A model generated the notes under the pieces. The model had not been told where the DNA came from, made no database searches, and was given only the letters and a program-made list of their open reading frames with translations. Source: Gammaproteobacteria bacterium (GTDB taxonomy: Bacteria; Pseudomonadota; Gammaproteobacteria; VBWC01). From it: 64,000 nt of DNA. How positions within the stretch are numbered: position 1 is the stretch's first letter; each line of letters starts with the position of its first letter. The DNA is taken from NCBI GenBank assembly GCA_023266115.1, contig JAHFRU010000003.1:191978-255977 (forward strand), written 5' to 3'. Below, one piece after another: positions 1 to 8,039 of this stretch. The translations under genes were made by a program, and so were the position numbers.

Positions 1-253
1 GCGACCGGGTGACACGGCGTTCGGCATTCCACCGGCGCAGATGACGAGGCGCGCGGCGCGTGGTCAGCAGCGCGCGCAGGACTATATAAATCGTCACGAA
101 CGCAACGATCGCCATGCCGCCGAATACCAGCAGCGTGGTCTCGACCGTGGTCCCCTGGAACGCGATGCGCACATAGCCGGGGTCCTGATGTGCGATCAGC
201 GCCAGTGCGACACCGATCACCAGCGCCACGATGATGATCACCATGCGTTTCAT
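1..253 (-). CDS. hemY: HemY, porphyrin-operon membrane protein (N-terminal part; runs off the left edge)
   Basis: The visible 84 residues begin MKRMVIIIVALVIGVALALI and include the stretch DPGYVRIAF, which is typical of proteobacterial HemY. Two hydrophobic segments (about residues 4-20 and 40-60) indicate a membrane anchor; the TPR part expected in this family would lie beyond the edge. The ATG (251-253) overlaps the hemX stop as ATGA, so the two are probably translationally coupled. The biochemical role of this HemY, which is not the protoporphyrinogen oxidase that shares the name, is not settled; its link to haem synthesis rests on operon position. Identification relies on the N-terminus and the hemCDXY order. 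Confidence 0.85.
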   Translation of the reverse strand, partial: MKRMVIIIVALVIGVALALIAHQDPGYVRIAFQGTTVETTLLVFGGMAIVAFVTIYIVLRALLTTRRAPRHLRRWNAERRVTRS

Positions 254-1476
254 CGTTCCGCGTCTCGGGTTACCTGACTCGCCACGGTGACGTCACCGTG
301 CCCCGGCGCCTGCGCGGTACCCTCACCGCGGCGGTTCGACCAGTTACGCAGCGCCTGCAACGACGTGGAAACCTCCGGGAAATCCGGGCTCAGATCCACG
401 TTGTCGAGCAGTGCCAGGCTGTCCAGCAGATTGCTGCGCGCAGTGCTTTCCCGAAAATAGGTGGTGATCCAGGTGCGCGTGGCGTTCAGGCTGTCACGGA
501 AGGTTTCGGTATCGCGCTGCAGCAGCGCGAGCCGCGCGGCTTCAAGCTTCAGGCCGAGATTCTGCCGGAAAAACACCCGTTGATCGGGTGTCAGTAACGG
601 GCTGTTGCCGCTGTCGCTCGCGTGGGTCACGACGACCAGATTGCGTATCGCCGCCCAGGCTGCACCCGCCGCCGCCCGCCAGCCCTCGGCGGGCGCTTCC
701 GTGCTGCCGGCCTGTTCACCGGGTTCCACGCCGGACAGCGGCAGATCGTCGATGCGGTGCTGGAGGCTGCCGAGCGACAGCGCCATGCCGGTGATGTCCG
801 GCACCGTGACCGACTGCAGCGCGTTGATGTCGTCGGCAATGGCGCTGCGCGCGGTAATCAGCGACGGATCGCCGGTACTCTTCAAACGTTCGTCGGCGGC
901 AAGCAGCGCTGCGACCGCGGTAGCGACATCATTGGCCAGTTTCAACCGCTCGCCGGCGATCCGGACCAGATACTCCGCCTCGGCCACGAGCCAGCCGTTG
1001 GCCCGGTCGCGGCTGACCTCGGCGTGCAGTGTATCGATCGCATCATTGATCTGCTGCTGGGCGTTTTGCACCTCGCCCAGCTGCGAAGTGATGGCCTGAA
1101 TCCGGGTCTGGTCCTCGTTCAGCCGGTTCTCCAGTACGGGCAGCGTCGCGCGTGTCTCGCCGGACAATGCCGCGGAACGTGCGTCTATTAGCTGCAGCGT
1201 CGAGCCGAGTTGCTGGCGGTCGGTCTGCTGCGTCTGCCAAGTATAATAACTGGCACCGCCGGCGGCCAGCGCCAGCAATAGTGCCAGCAAGGCGACGAAC
1301 GATCGGCCGCGCCGCGGCGCCGCGGCGGCACGTGCCGCGCTGCCGGTTCTGGCCGTCACAGTCGTCGGGTCAGGCCGGTCGGATTTCGGTTCCTTTTTCG
1401 ATGCAGATGAGGTGTTGTCGGCGGCGCCGGATTCAGGGTTGCCTGCAGGCATTTTTGCTTGGGTGGATGTCGTCAT
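250..1476 (-). CDS. hemX: HemX, uroporphyrinogen-III operon membrane protein
   Basis: A 408-residue protein with a low-complexity cytoplasmic head (about 60 residues), one transmembrane helix (around FVALLALLLALAAGG) and a long periplasmic region with coiled-coil character, ending in DUF513-type sequence. It lies between hemD and hemY, as in Pseudomonas and enterobacteria. The family is often labelled an uroporphyrinogen-III C-methyltransferase, but no SAM-binding motif is visible and a methyltransferase call is not supported here. The start at MTTSTQAK is chosen because AGAGGAAA stands just upstream; a start 14 codons earlier would run back into hemD. Its stop overlaps the hemY start. Confidence 0.88.
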   Translation of the reverse strand: MTTSTQAKMPAGNPESGAADNTSSASKKEPKSDRPDPTTVTARTGSAARAAAAPRRGRSFVALLALLLALAAGGASYYTWQTQQTDRQQLGSTLQLIDARSAALSGETRATLPVLENRLNEDQTRIQAITSQLGEVQNAQQQINDAIDTLHAEVSRDRANGWLVAEAEYLVRIAGERLKLANDVATAVAALLAADERLKSTGDPSLITARSAIADDINALQSVTVPDITGMALSLGSLQHRIDDLPLSGVEPGEQAGSTEAPAEGWRAAAGAAWAAIRNLVVVTHASDSGNSPLLTPDQRVFFRQNLGLKLEAARLALLQRDTETFRDSLNATRTWITTYFRESTARSNLLDSLALLDNVDLSPDFPEVSTSLQALRNWSNRRGEGTAQAPGHGDVTVASQVTRDAER

Positions 1477-1478
1477 GT

Positions 1479-2291
1479 TTATTTCCTCTGACCGGCAACG
1501 CCTGTCGTTGACCACCACTGGCGGATAACGTCGACCAGCGCCTCGTCGGTCGCTTCCGCGGCGACCAGCATGGGGCCGGTGAAACCGCGCGCGGTGGCGA
1601 GCGCAGCGCCACGCTGACTGAGCAACGCCAGAGGCCTGTTCAATAATAACTTTCTTCCCGCGTCGCCGACCAGTTCGAGAAGATTTTCGAGGCCTTCGTT
1701 ACTCGTCACCACGACGGCGTCGATATTACCACGGGAATAATCCTGAAACAGAGGCCGGCCGGCCGGCTCCGGTTTGATACGTTGATAAACGTCCGCATAT
1801 TCAACCGTCGCGCCGCGTTGCCGCAACGTATCGCCGAGCAATTCCCGGCCGCCAATGCCGCGAAATATCACGATTCTTGTTCCGGATACCGATTGCATCG
1901 CGGCTGTCGCCAGCAATGCCTCGCTGTTGTAGCCCGCTGACGGGCAGATATCCACGTGCCGCCACTGTTGTTCAAGCCGCTCTGCCGTTGCCTTGCCGAT
2001 CGCGGCAAGGGTCAATCGCGCGGGGAGATGACCGCGCACGCGCCGGATCAGTTCAATGCCGTGGTCGACGGCATTGGCGCTGATGAAGATCGCGATATCA
2101 AAATTGTCCAGGTGTTCGACCACGCGGGTTGCCGCGCTGGGGTCGGCGGGCGGGGCAATGTCGATGACCGGAAACCGGATGACACGCCCGCCGTCGCCTT
2201 CGATCAATTCACATAAATGTTGCGACTGGTGCGCCGGGCGCGTCACCAGCACGGTAATGCCGGCGAGGCCCGCGGACCGTTCAGTGGGCAT
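1479..2291 (-). CDS. hemD: Uroporphyrinogen-III synthase
   Basis: HemD cyclises hydroxymethylbilane to uroporphyrinogen III, inverting ring D, and is the fourth step from glutamate to haem, sirohaem and related tetrapyrroles. The 270-residue protein is a normal length for this poorly conserved two-lobed family. It opens with an [11 protein letters not shown] strand typical of the family and has the later segment [12 protein letters not shown]. The ATG lies inside the 3' end of hemC (11-nt overlap), and the stop is 2 nt from the hemX start, so hemC-D-X-Y form a compact leftward operon. The call rests on the N-terminal motif and context. Confidence 0.93.
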   Translation of the reverse strand: MPTERSAGLAGITVLVTRPAHQSQHLCELIEGDGGRVIRFPVIDIAPPADPSAATRVVEHLDNFDIAIFISANAVDHGIELIRRVRGHLPARLTLAAIGKATAERLEQQWRHVDICPSAGYNSEALLATAAMQSVSGTRIVIFRGIGGRELLGDTLRQRGATVEYADVYQRIKPEPAGRPLFQDYSRGNIDAVVVTSNEGLENLLELVGDAGRKLLLNRPLALLSQRGAALATARGFTGPMLVAAEATDEALVDVIRQWWSTTGVAGQRK

Positions 2292-3210
2292 GCAGCCGTT
2301 CCAGTATCACGCCGGCGCCGCGGGCCAGCAGTTCATTCGCGAGCTGCGTGCCGAGTTGTTGAGCCTGCCGCGCATCCCCGGTGATATCGCCGCGTATCAC
2401 CCGGCTGCCGTCGGGTTCGCCGACCAGGCCGCGCAATGTCAGTGTGCCGTCGCTCAGCGTTGCGTAGCCGGCGATCGGTACCTGGCAGCCGCCGCCCAGC
2501 CGCCGGTTGAACGCGCGCTCGGCGGTGATACGGGTTTGGGTGTCGGCGTGGGCGAGCACGGCGATCAGCCCGTTGACCCACGGGTCATCGACGCGGCACT
2601 CGATGCCGACGACTCCCTGGCCGATCGCCGGCAGGCTGATGTCCGTGTCGAGAGACTCGGTGACGCGATTCGCCAGACCGAGGCGTTTCAGGCCGGCCGC
2701 CGCCAGCACGATGGCATCGTACTCGCCCTGATCGAGCTTGCCGAGCCGGGTGCCGACGTTGCCGCGCAGGTCGCGGATTTCGAGATCGGGACGCAAGGTG
2801 CGTAACTGGCACTGGCGTCGCAGGCTGGAGGTACCGACGCGCGCGCGCTGAGGCAATGCGCTGAAGCTATTAACAGTGTTCGAGACGAACGCATCGCGCG
2901 GGTCCTCGCGCTCGAGCACCACCGGCAGGTGCAGGCCCGCGGGGAACTCTACCGGCACGTCCTTCATCGAATGCACTGCGATGTCCGCGCGGCCTTCGAG
3001 CATGCCTTGCTCGAGCTCTTTGACGAACAGACCCTTGCCGCCGATCCTGGCGAGCGGGCTGTCGAGTATCTTGTCGCCCTGGGTCACCATGCGCACCAGT
3101 TCGATGCTCAGCCCCGGGTGGGCCTGGAGCAGGCGGTCACGGACATGTTCGGCCTGCCAAAGCGCGAGCGGACTTTGGCGTGTGGCGATACGAAGTATAT
3201 TTTTCGGCAT
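2281..3210 (-). CDS. hemC: Porphobilinogen deaminase (hydroxymethylbilane synthase)
   Basis: HemC polymerises four porphobilinogens to hydroxymethylbilane in the cytosol. The 309-residue protein starts [20 protein letters not shown], a standard HemC N-terminus. It keeps VHSMKDVP and [11 protein letters not shown], which hold the substrate-binding arginines, and [12 protein letters not shown] with Cys242, the residue that carries the dipyrromethane cofactor. It heads the leftward hemCDXY operon. A 155-bp gap separates it from algR, and AT-rich sequence (about 3225-3240) just upstream could hold its promoter, although I see no convincing -35. Nothing in the protein is unusual. Confidence 0.98.
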   Translation of the reverse strand: MPKNILRIATRQSPLALWQAEHVRDRLLQAHPGLSIELVRMVTQGDKILDSPLARIGGKGLFVKELEQGMLEGRADIAVHSMKDVPVEFPAGLHLPVVLEREDPRDAFVSNTVNSFSALPQRARVGTSSLRRQCQLRTLRPDLEIRDLRGNVGTRLGKLDQGEYDAIVLAAAGLKRLGLANRVTESLDTDISLPAIGQGVVGIECRVDDPWVNGLIAVLAHADTQTRITAERAFNRRLGGGCQVPIAGYATLSDGTLTLRGLVGEPDGSRVIRGDITGDARQAQQLGTQLANELLARGAGVILERLHAH

Positions 3211-3365
3211 GGGTAACAGGTCGCTGTCTATATATTATGAATCCGCCTGGAACGCACGGCCGCCGTACTGCGGCGCCACCGGACCTGGGGCGGCAATATC
3301 AGGCAGACGGGGATTTTAACAGGGCCGGCGGTGCGGCCGTTAATCGGCGTGCGCAGGTGTTGGAG

Positions 3366-4115
3366 CTAGGCCAGGCGCGAGCCGAGCGACTTGAGCGCCT
3401 GCCGGACATCGGCAATCTGCCGGCGGCTCACCGGCAGGCGGCCGTCAAGCCCGCGCAGGGTCACAGCGAAATGTCCGTCAGGGCCTTTTTCGATGCCGGA
3501 CAGACAGGCAGTCGCCACCAGATATTTGCGGTGGATACGCAGAAAGCGGTCGGTGAATTCGTCTTCCAGTATTTTCAACGTGTCCTCGATCAGCGTCGTG
3601 CCGTGCCGGTGGCGGACGGTGACGTATTTCTGCTCGGCCTCGAAGTACAGAATGTCGATCACCGGTATCAATTCGATGGTGCCTGCGCGGGTTGCGCTGA
3701 TATGCGTGCGTGGCAGCGGGTTGCCGGAGGTCGTCGCGATGGAGGTCAGTTGTGTGCGGGACAGCTGGCGGGCCCGTTCGAGCGCCTCGATCAGGCGTTC
3801 CTTGCGTATCGGTTTGAGCAGGTAGTCCACGGCGCGTGCCTGAAACGCGTCCAGCGCATGGTCGCCATAGGCGGTTGTGAAGATCACCGCCGGCGGATGC
3901 GCCAGCCGTGTCAGGTGCATTGCCGCTTCCAGTCCGTCCATGCCAGGCATGCGAATATCGAGCAGCACGACATCGGGTTCCGTCTGCTGCGCGACGGCAA
4001 GCGCTTCGGCGCCATTGCCGGCCTCGCCGACGATCTCGCCCGCCACGTGTTCGGCGATCAGGTCGCGCAGGCGCGACCGTGCAAGGTGTTCGTCATCGAC
4101 GATCAGTATCCTCAT
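3366..4115 (-). CDS. algR: LytTR-family response regulator, AlgR-like
   Basis: A 249-residue regulator. The receiver domain (residues 1-120) has the acidic pair D7/D8, the phosphoacceptor D53 in VVLLDIRMPGMDG and the conserved lysine in LLKPI. The DNA-binding half is of LytTR type, with the segments LYFEAEQKYVTVR and FLRIHRKYLV. Its ATG overlaps the stop of the kinase gene as ATGA, so the pair is one coupled operon. In Pseudomonas the same pair sits next to hemC and argH and controls alginate, type IV pili and virulence; the position here supports orthology, but the regulon cannot be inferred from the sequence. Confidence 0.93.
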   Translation of the reverse strand: MRILIVDDEHLARSRLRDLIAEHVAGEIVGEAGNGAEALAVAQQTEPDVVLLDIRMPGMDGLEAAMHLTRLAHPPAVIFTTAYGDHALDAFQARAVDYLLKPIRKERLIEALERARQLSRTQLTSIATTSGNPLPRTHISATRAGTIELIPVIDILYFEAEQKYVTVRHRHGTTLIEDTLKILEDEFTDRFLRIHRKYLVATACLSGIEKGPDGHFAVTLRGLDGRLPVSRRQIADVRQALKSLGSRLA

Positions 4116-5206
4116 GACCTGGGTCCGGTGCGGTAAGGAAACGATACCGTCACGGTGTAGCGGTTGTCGTGTTGTTCCGTGGTGAGGCGTCCGGCGCCGT
4201 CGAAATACGCTTCGAGCCGGGCGCGTATGTTCGCCAGCGCCATATGATTGCCGTCGTGCGGGGGTGGCGTCGTCCCGCTACTTGTACCGCGGTCGCCCGT
4301 GGCAACCGGATTGATGATCGTCACCTTGACGACGCCGTTTTCCAGTTGGCCGGACAGGTGGATCGTGCCGCCGCCGGTCAGCGGTTCTATGCCGTGATAG
4401 ATCGCGTTCTCGACCAGTGGCTGGATGGTAAAGGCCGGCAACAGCGCATCGCCGGGCAGCCGTTCGCCGTGCCATTCGATTGTCAGCCGGTCGCCGAGGC
4501 GCAATATTTCGATGTTCAGGTAACGCCGTGCGAGATCCAGCTCGTCGTGCAGGCTGGTCATGCGGCGCACGTCACCGAGGGTCGCGCGAAACAGATCGGC
4601 CAGGTCCACGACGACGCGCTCGGCGACATCGGGCTGGCGCCGGGTCAGGCTGGCGATGGTGTTCATGCTGTTGAAGAGAAAGTGCGGCCGGATGCGCGCC
4701 TGCAATGCCTCGAGCCGCGCGTGCGACACCGCTTCAATATGCCTTTTCGACTGATGCTGTACATAAAAATAGCGTAGCGCTACCGTCGCCACAATAATCG
4801 CCAGCGCGAGGTTGCGCAGCAGAAAATCGATATGCTGGTTGGCGGTGATCAGGGTGACGTTGCCGATATACCCGTTCAGCTGAAACGCCACCTCGCTGAA
4901 CAGCGCGGTGATCGAGAGAATTAATGCGTAACCGTAAAGCGTCGCCCGCAGATCGCTGGTGCGGCGCAGCCAGCGGCGGCTGGCACACAACAGTGCAGCG
5001 CACGACAGGCCGACCCACTGCACGAACAGCGAGATCATGCTCAGGTTGGTCCATCTTTCGTCGATCGGTTGAGCCGGTGCCAGCGCCATGATGAACGCGA
5101 TCAATTCACCGATGACGACTACCAGCAGCACGACGCGTACCGCACAGAAGTCCGGCAGAAACGAATCGCCCATCACCTGGCCGTTATCGTGTATATGCTC
5201 CTTCAT
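4112..5206 (-). CDS. algZ: LytS/YehU-type sensor histidine kinase, AlgZ-like
   Basis: A 364-residue membrane kinase. The first 150 residues hold about four hydrophobic segments (for example VRVVLLVVVIGELIAFIMAL). The His_kinase domain follows, with the phosphoacceptor in IRPHFLFNSMNTIA, and a short ATPase region has the N-box-like VENAIYHG. This layout is characteristic of kinases partnering LytTR regulators. The start at MKEHIHDNG is chosen because GACGAGG precedes it; longer reading frames upstream lack membrane-kinase features. It overlaps algR by 4 nt. In Pseudomonas AlgZ (FimS) acts through AlgR. The divergent neighbour is argH. Confidence 0.92.
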   Translation of the reverse strand: MKEHIHDNGQVMGDSFLPDFCAVRVVLLVVVIGELIAFIMALAPAQPIDERWTNLSMISLFVQWVGLSCAALLCASRRWLRRTSDLRATLYGYALILSITALFSEVAFQLNGYIGNVTLITANQHIDFLLRNLALAIIVATVALRYFYVQHQSKRHIEAVSHARLEALQARIRPHFLFNSMNTIASLTRRQPDVAERVVVDLADLFRATLGDVRRMTSLHDELDLARRYLNIEILRLGDRLTIEWHGERLPGDALLPAFTIQPLVENAIYHGIEPLTGGGTIHLSGQLENGVVKVTIINPVATGDRGTSSGTTPPPHDGNHMALANIRARLEAYFDGAGRLTTEQHDNRYTVTVSFPYRTGPRS

Positions 5207-5448
5207 CGATGCCTCGTCCCTGCAGGACTGGTTCCTGAAGGGTCGCCTGATTGGTGTCTCCCGTTCGTCAGTGGTGTGGTCCGGATTCCGGATTACGCCG
5301 TCCCCTGTATCGGCGGCTATGGCGTTCTCTGCAATGCAGGCATGACTGCGATGGCGGGGTAACGCGTTGAATTGGCGGAAGACAGGCCGAGCCGGTGGTG
5401 ACAAAAATTGCTATACTGCGCGCAATCCTCGTGCGGATACGTCTGGTA

Positions 5449-6843
5449 ATGGGCAAAAACATCGAAAAACCCTGGGGCGGGCGCTTTGCCGAGCGCACCG
5501 ACGAACTGGTCGAGCGTTTTACCGCGTCGGTGCAGTTCGACAGCCGATTGTACCGGCACGACATCACCGCGTCGATTGCACACGCGCGGATGCTGGCGCA
5601 CGTCGGCGTCATCAGCGAAAGCGATCGTGACGCGATTGTGAAAGGCCTCGGGAAAATCGCCGACGATATCGAGCGCGGCAACTTCGCCTGGTCGGCGGGG
5701 CTCGAAGATGTGCACATGAATATCGAGGCACGCCTGACGGAGCATATCGGTGATGCCGGCAAGCGGTTGCACACGGCGCGGTCGCGCAATGACCAGGTTG
5801 CGACCGATCTGCGCCTGTACCTGCGCGACGAGGTGGACGAGATCGATGGCGAGATCCTCGGATTGCAGCGTGCCCTGCTCGATGTCGCCGAGCGCGAGGC
5901 CGCGACGATCATGCCGGGATTTACCCATATGCAGACGGCGCAACCGGTGACGTTTGGCCACCATATGATGGCGTGGTTTGAAATGCTGGCGCGCGACCGT
6001 ACGCGCCTGTCGGACTGCCGCGCGCGCATCAATGTCATGCCGCTTGGCTCGGCCGCGCTGGCCGGAACCAGTTATCCGGTCGATCGCGAATACACCGCAA
6101 AGCTGCTCGGGTTTGATGGCGTATGCGCGAACTCGCTCGATGCCGTCAGCGACCGCGACTTCGTCATCGAATTCAACGCGGCGGCGGCGCTGATCATGGT
6201 GCACCTGTCGCGGTTTTCGGAGGAGCTGATCCTGTGGTCGTCGGCGCAGTTTAATTTTGTTGCGCTGCCGGATCGTTATTGCACCGGCTCGTCGATCATG
6301 CCGCAGAAAAAGAACCCGGACGTCGCCGAGCTGGTGCGCGGCAAGACCGGGCGCGTCACCGGCAACCTGCTCGCGCTGCTGATGCTGATGAAGGGCCAGC
6401 CGCTGGCTTACAACCGAGACAATCAGGAAGACAAGGAGCCGTTGTTCGATTCCGTCGACACCGTGAAGGCGTCGCTGCAGGTATACAGCGGCATGATCGC
6501 CGCGCTCGACGTCAGAAGAGATGTCATGCACGATGCGGCGCTGCGTGGCTTTGCGACGGCAACCGATCTGGCCGATTATCTGGTGCGTAAGGGCGTGGCG
6601 TTTCGTGACGCCCACGAGATCGTCGGGCGCGCGGTACGTTATGGCGTGGAATCCGGCCAGGATCTGGCGCAGATGTCGCTCGATGAGCTGCGGCAGTTTT
6701 GGGCAACGATAGACGAAGACGTGTTCGCCGTGCTGACCCTCGATGGCTCGGTCACGGCCCGCGATCACATCGGCGGGACCGCGCCCGTTCAGGTGCGCGC
6801 CGCCGTATCACGTGCGCGCGCTGCGCTTGACGCCGCCGGCTGA
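5449..6843 (+). CDS. argH: Argininosuccinate lyase
   Basis: ArgH splits argininosuccinate into arginine and fumarate, the last step of arginine synthesis. The 464-residue protein begins [13 protein letters not shown] and has the fumarase/aspartase-superfamily signature [11 protein letters not shown] with the mobile catalytic serine loop, plus [10 protein letters not shown] place the start at the ATG before [12 protein letters not shown], which matches the family N-terminus, although the frame is open 18 codons upstream. A TATACT element at 5412-5417 may be the -10 of its promoter, but its -35 is poor. The gene is divergent from algZ and ends 4 bp from the convergent PAS-GGDEF gene. Confidence 0.98.
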   Translation: MGKNIEKPWGGRFAERTDELVERFTASVQFDSRLYRHDITASIAHARMLAHVGVISESDRDAIVKGLGKIADDIERGNFAWSAGLEDVHMNIEARLTEHIGDAGKRLHTARSRNDQVATDLRLYLRDEVDEIDGEILGLQRALLDVAEREAATIMPGFTHMQTAQPVTFGHHMMAWFEMLARDRTRLSDCRARINVMPLGSAALAGTSYPVDREYTAKLLGFDGVCANSLDAVSDRDFVIEFNAAAALIMVHLSRFSEELILWSSAQFNFVALPDRYCTGSSIMPQKKNPDVAELVRGKTGRVTGNLLALLMLMKGQPLAYNRDNQEDKEPLFDSVDTVKASLQVYSGMIAALDVRRDVMHDAALRGFATATDLADYLVRKGVAFRDAHEIVGRAVRYGVESGQDLAQMSLDELRQFWATIDEDVFAVLTLDGSVTARDHIGGTAPVQVRAAVSRARAALDAAG

Positions 6844-6847
6844 CCCG

Positions 6848-7696
6848 CTAGCCGACGGCGATATGATTCGGTGCGGCGGCGGCCTCGTTGGCGAGGCGCG
6901 CGACACGCTCCAGTAATTTTCGGCTGTCGTCACCTTTTTCCCAGCCGGTTACCCCGTATCGCGTCGTCAGTGCCACGGTTTTGTTATCGGTGTTTTTCAG
7001 CGTCGTTATGGCCAGCTGCTGAGCGATTTTGGTGGCCAGATCGGTAGCGGCATCACGTGCTGTTTCGGGCAGTATCAGCAGAAACTCCCCGCCATCGAGC
7101 CGACCGACGATGTCAGTCCAGCGCAATTGATCCTTAAGCTCGCGACTAATCGATACCAGGATCGACTTACCGGCGCCGGTGCCGTAGCGTTTGTCGAGTT
7201 GTGCCGGGTCGTCGGTGCGGATGCGTATCACGCTGAACGGATTGCCGTAGCGCCGGCTGCGCGATACCAGCGGTTCCAGGTTCTGCAACAGTGCACGCCG
7301 GTTGGCGAGCCCGGTCAGCGAGTCGCGCGTGTCGAATTCGTCAAATTGCTGCGTCAGCCGGTTATTTTCGGCGTGCAAACGCTGTTGTTCCGTTACGTCG
7401 ACCAGAAAAATCGCCTGCCCGTCGCCATCGAGTTTCTCGCGCCAGCCTCGCAACCAGCGGGCTGGCCGCGATTCCGCAGCCGGGATGTAACCGATATCCT
7501 GCGACTCAAACAGCCAGGCAAGCGGTTTCAGCGATGCCGCGTGCTGCCCGGCAAGGGGCGACGGGTCGAGCCCCAGCAAAGCGCCGATATTCGCGTTGCA
7601 CCAGATTATCGTGTTGTCGCGCGCCAGCATGATGATGCCGCAAGGGGCTGTATCGAGTAATTTCAGCGCCGCTGTGTGCGATATTTCACGAGTCAT
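6848..7696 (-). CDS. PAS-GGDEF protein with degenerate GGDEF motif
   Basis: A soluble 282-residue protein. Residues 5-100 look like a PAS sensor domain ending in the typical VDVTEQQ junction, and residues 125-280 are a GGDEF domain (DSLTGLANRRAL near its start). The catalytic motif reads DGGEF (201-205): the first Gly is Asp and the metal-binding third residue is Gly. RWTD (192-195) fits the RxxD inhibitory c-di-GMP-binding site at the correct five-residue spacing. I infer a protein that binds or senses c-di-GMP rather than making it. AAGGGAA precedes the ATG. It is a monocistronic gene convergent with argH. Confidence 0.85.
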   Translation of the reverse strand: MTREISHTAALKLLDTAPCGIIMLARDNTIIWCNANIGALLGLDPSPLAGQHAASLKPLAWLFESQDIGYIPAAESRPARWLRGWREKLDGDGQAIFLVDVTEQQRLHAENNRLTQQFDEFDTRDSLTGLANRRALLQNLEPLVSRSRRYGNPFSVIRIRTDDPAQLDKRYGTGAGKSILVSISRELKDQLRWTDIVGRLDGGEFLLILPETARDAATDLATKIAQQLAITTLKNTDNKTVALTTRYGVTGWEKGDDSRKLLERVARLANEAAAAPNHIAVG

Positions 7697-8039
7697 TTAT
7701 GTTCCCTTTTTTCTGTCAGGCAACGGAACCGAGCCGCCAGTTGCCGGTGATCAATGATGCGTCGGGGGTGTCTGGATAATCTTCGTGTACTGATAGCGGA
7801 AACGCCATGCATGTCTTTAGCCTGTATGGGTGATGTTCTGGAGTTGGATTACGCCGTGCCGATAATGGACTGACAAGGTGACGATTGCGGCGGGAACCGA
7901 AAGTCCAGGTGGTGTCCATGCCGGGACGCGGGCCCCCACCGCCGGCGTTCGATTCACGAAAAGGGTGGAGAATCATGGTGTCAGGTGCCGGTTGTGGCTC
8001 CGCCGCAGCGGTCAGGCAAGCATAAATTCCAGGCAACCG
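7697..8039 (+). other. Non-coding gap upstream of cyaA
   Basis: This 343-bp stretch separates the divergent PAS-GGDEF gene and cyaA. Open frames cross it on both strands but show no family resemblance and no good start, so I call no gene. It presumably holds the promoters of both genes. I could not pick a convincing -35/-10 pair or a clear CRP-type palindrome. Confidence 0.5.

Noticed and set aside
250-1476. HemX as a uroporphyrinogen-III C-methyltransferase
   Set aside because: The label comes from old annotations; the protein has a membrane anchor and coiled-coil sequence and none of the SAM-binding motifs of CobA-type enzymes.
5317-6768. A 483-codon open frame antisense to argH
   Set aside because: It is opposite a clearly conserved enzyme; high GC content creates long antisense frames and its protein has no family features.
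7716-8036. A 106-codon minus-strand frame upstream of cyaA
   Set aside because: No family resemblance and a Pro/Arg-rich composition typical of non-coding GC-rich DNA.
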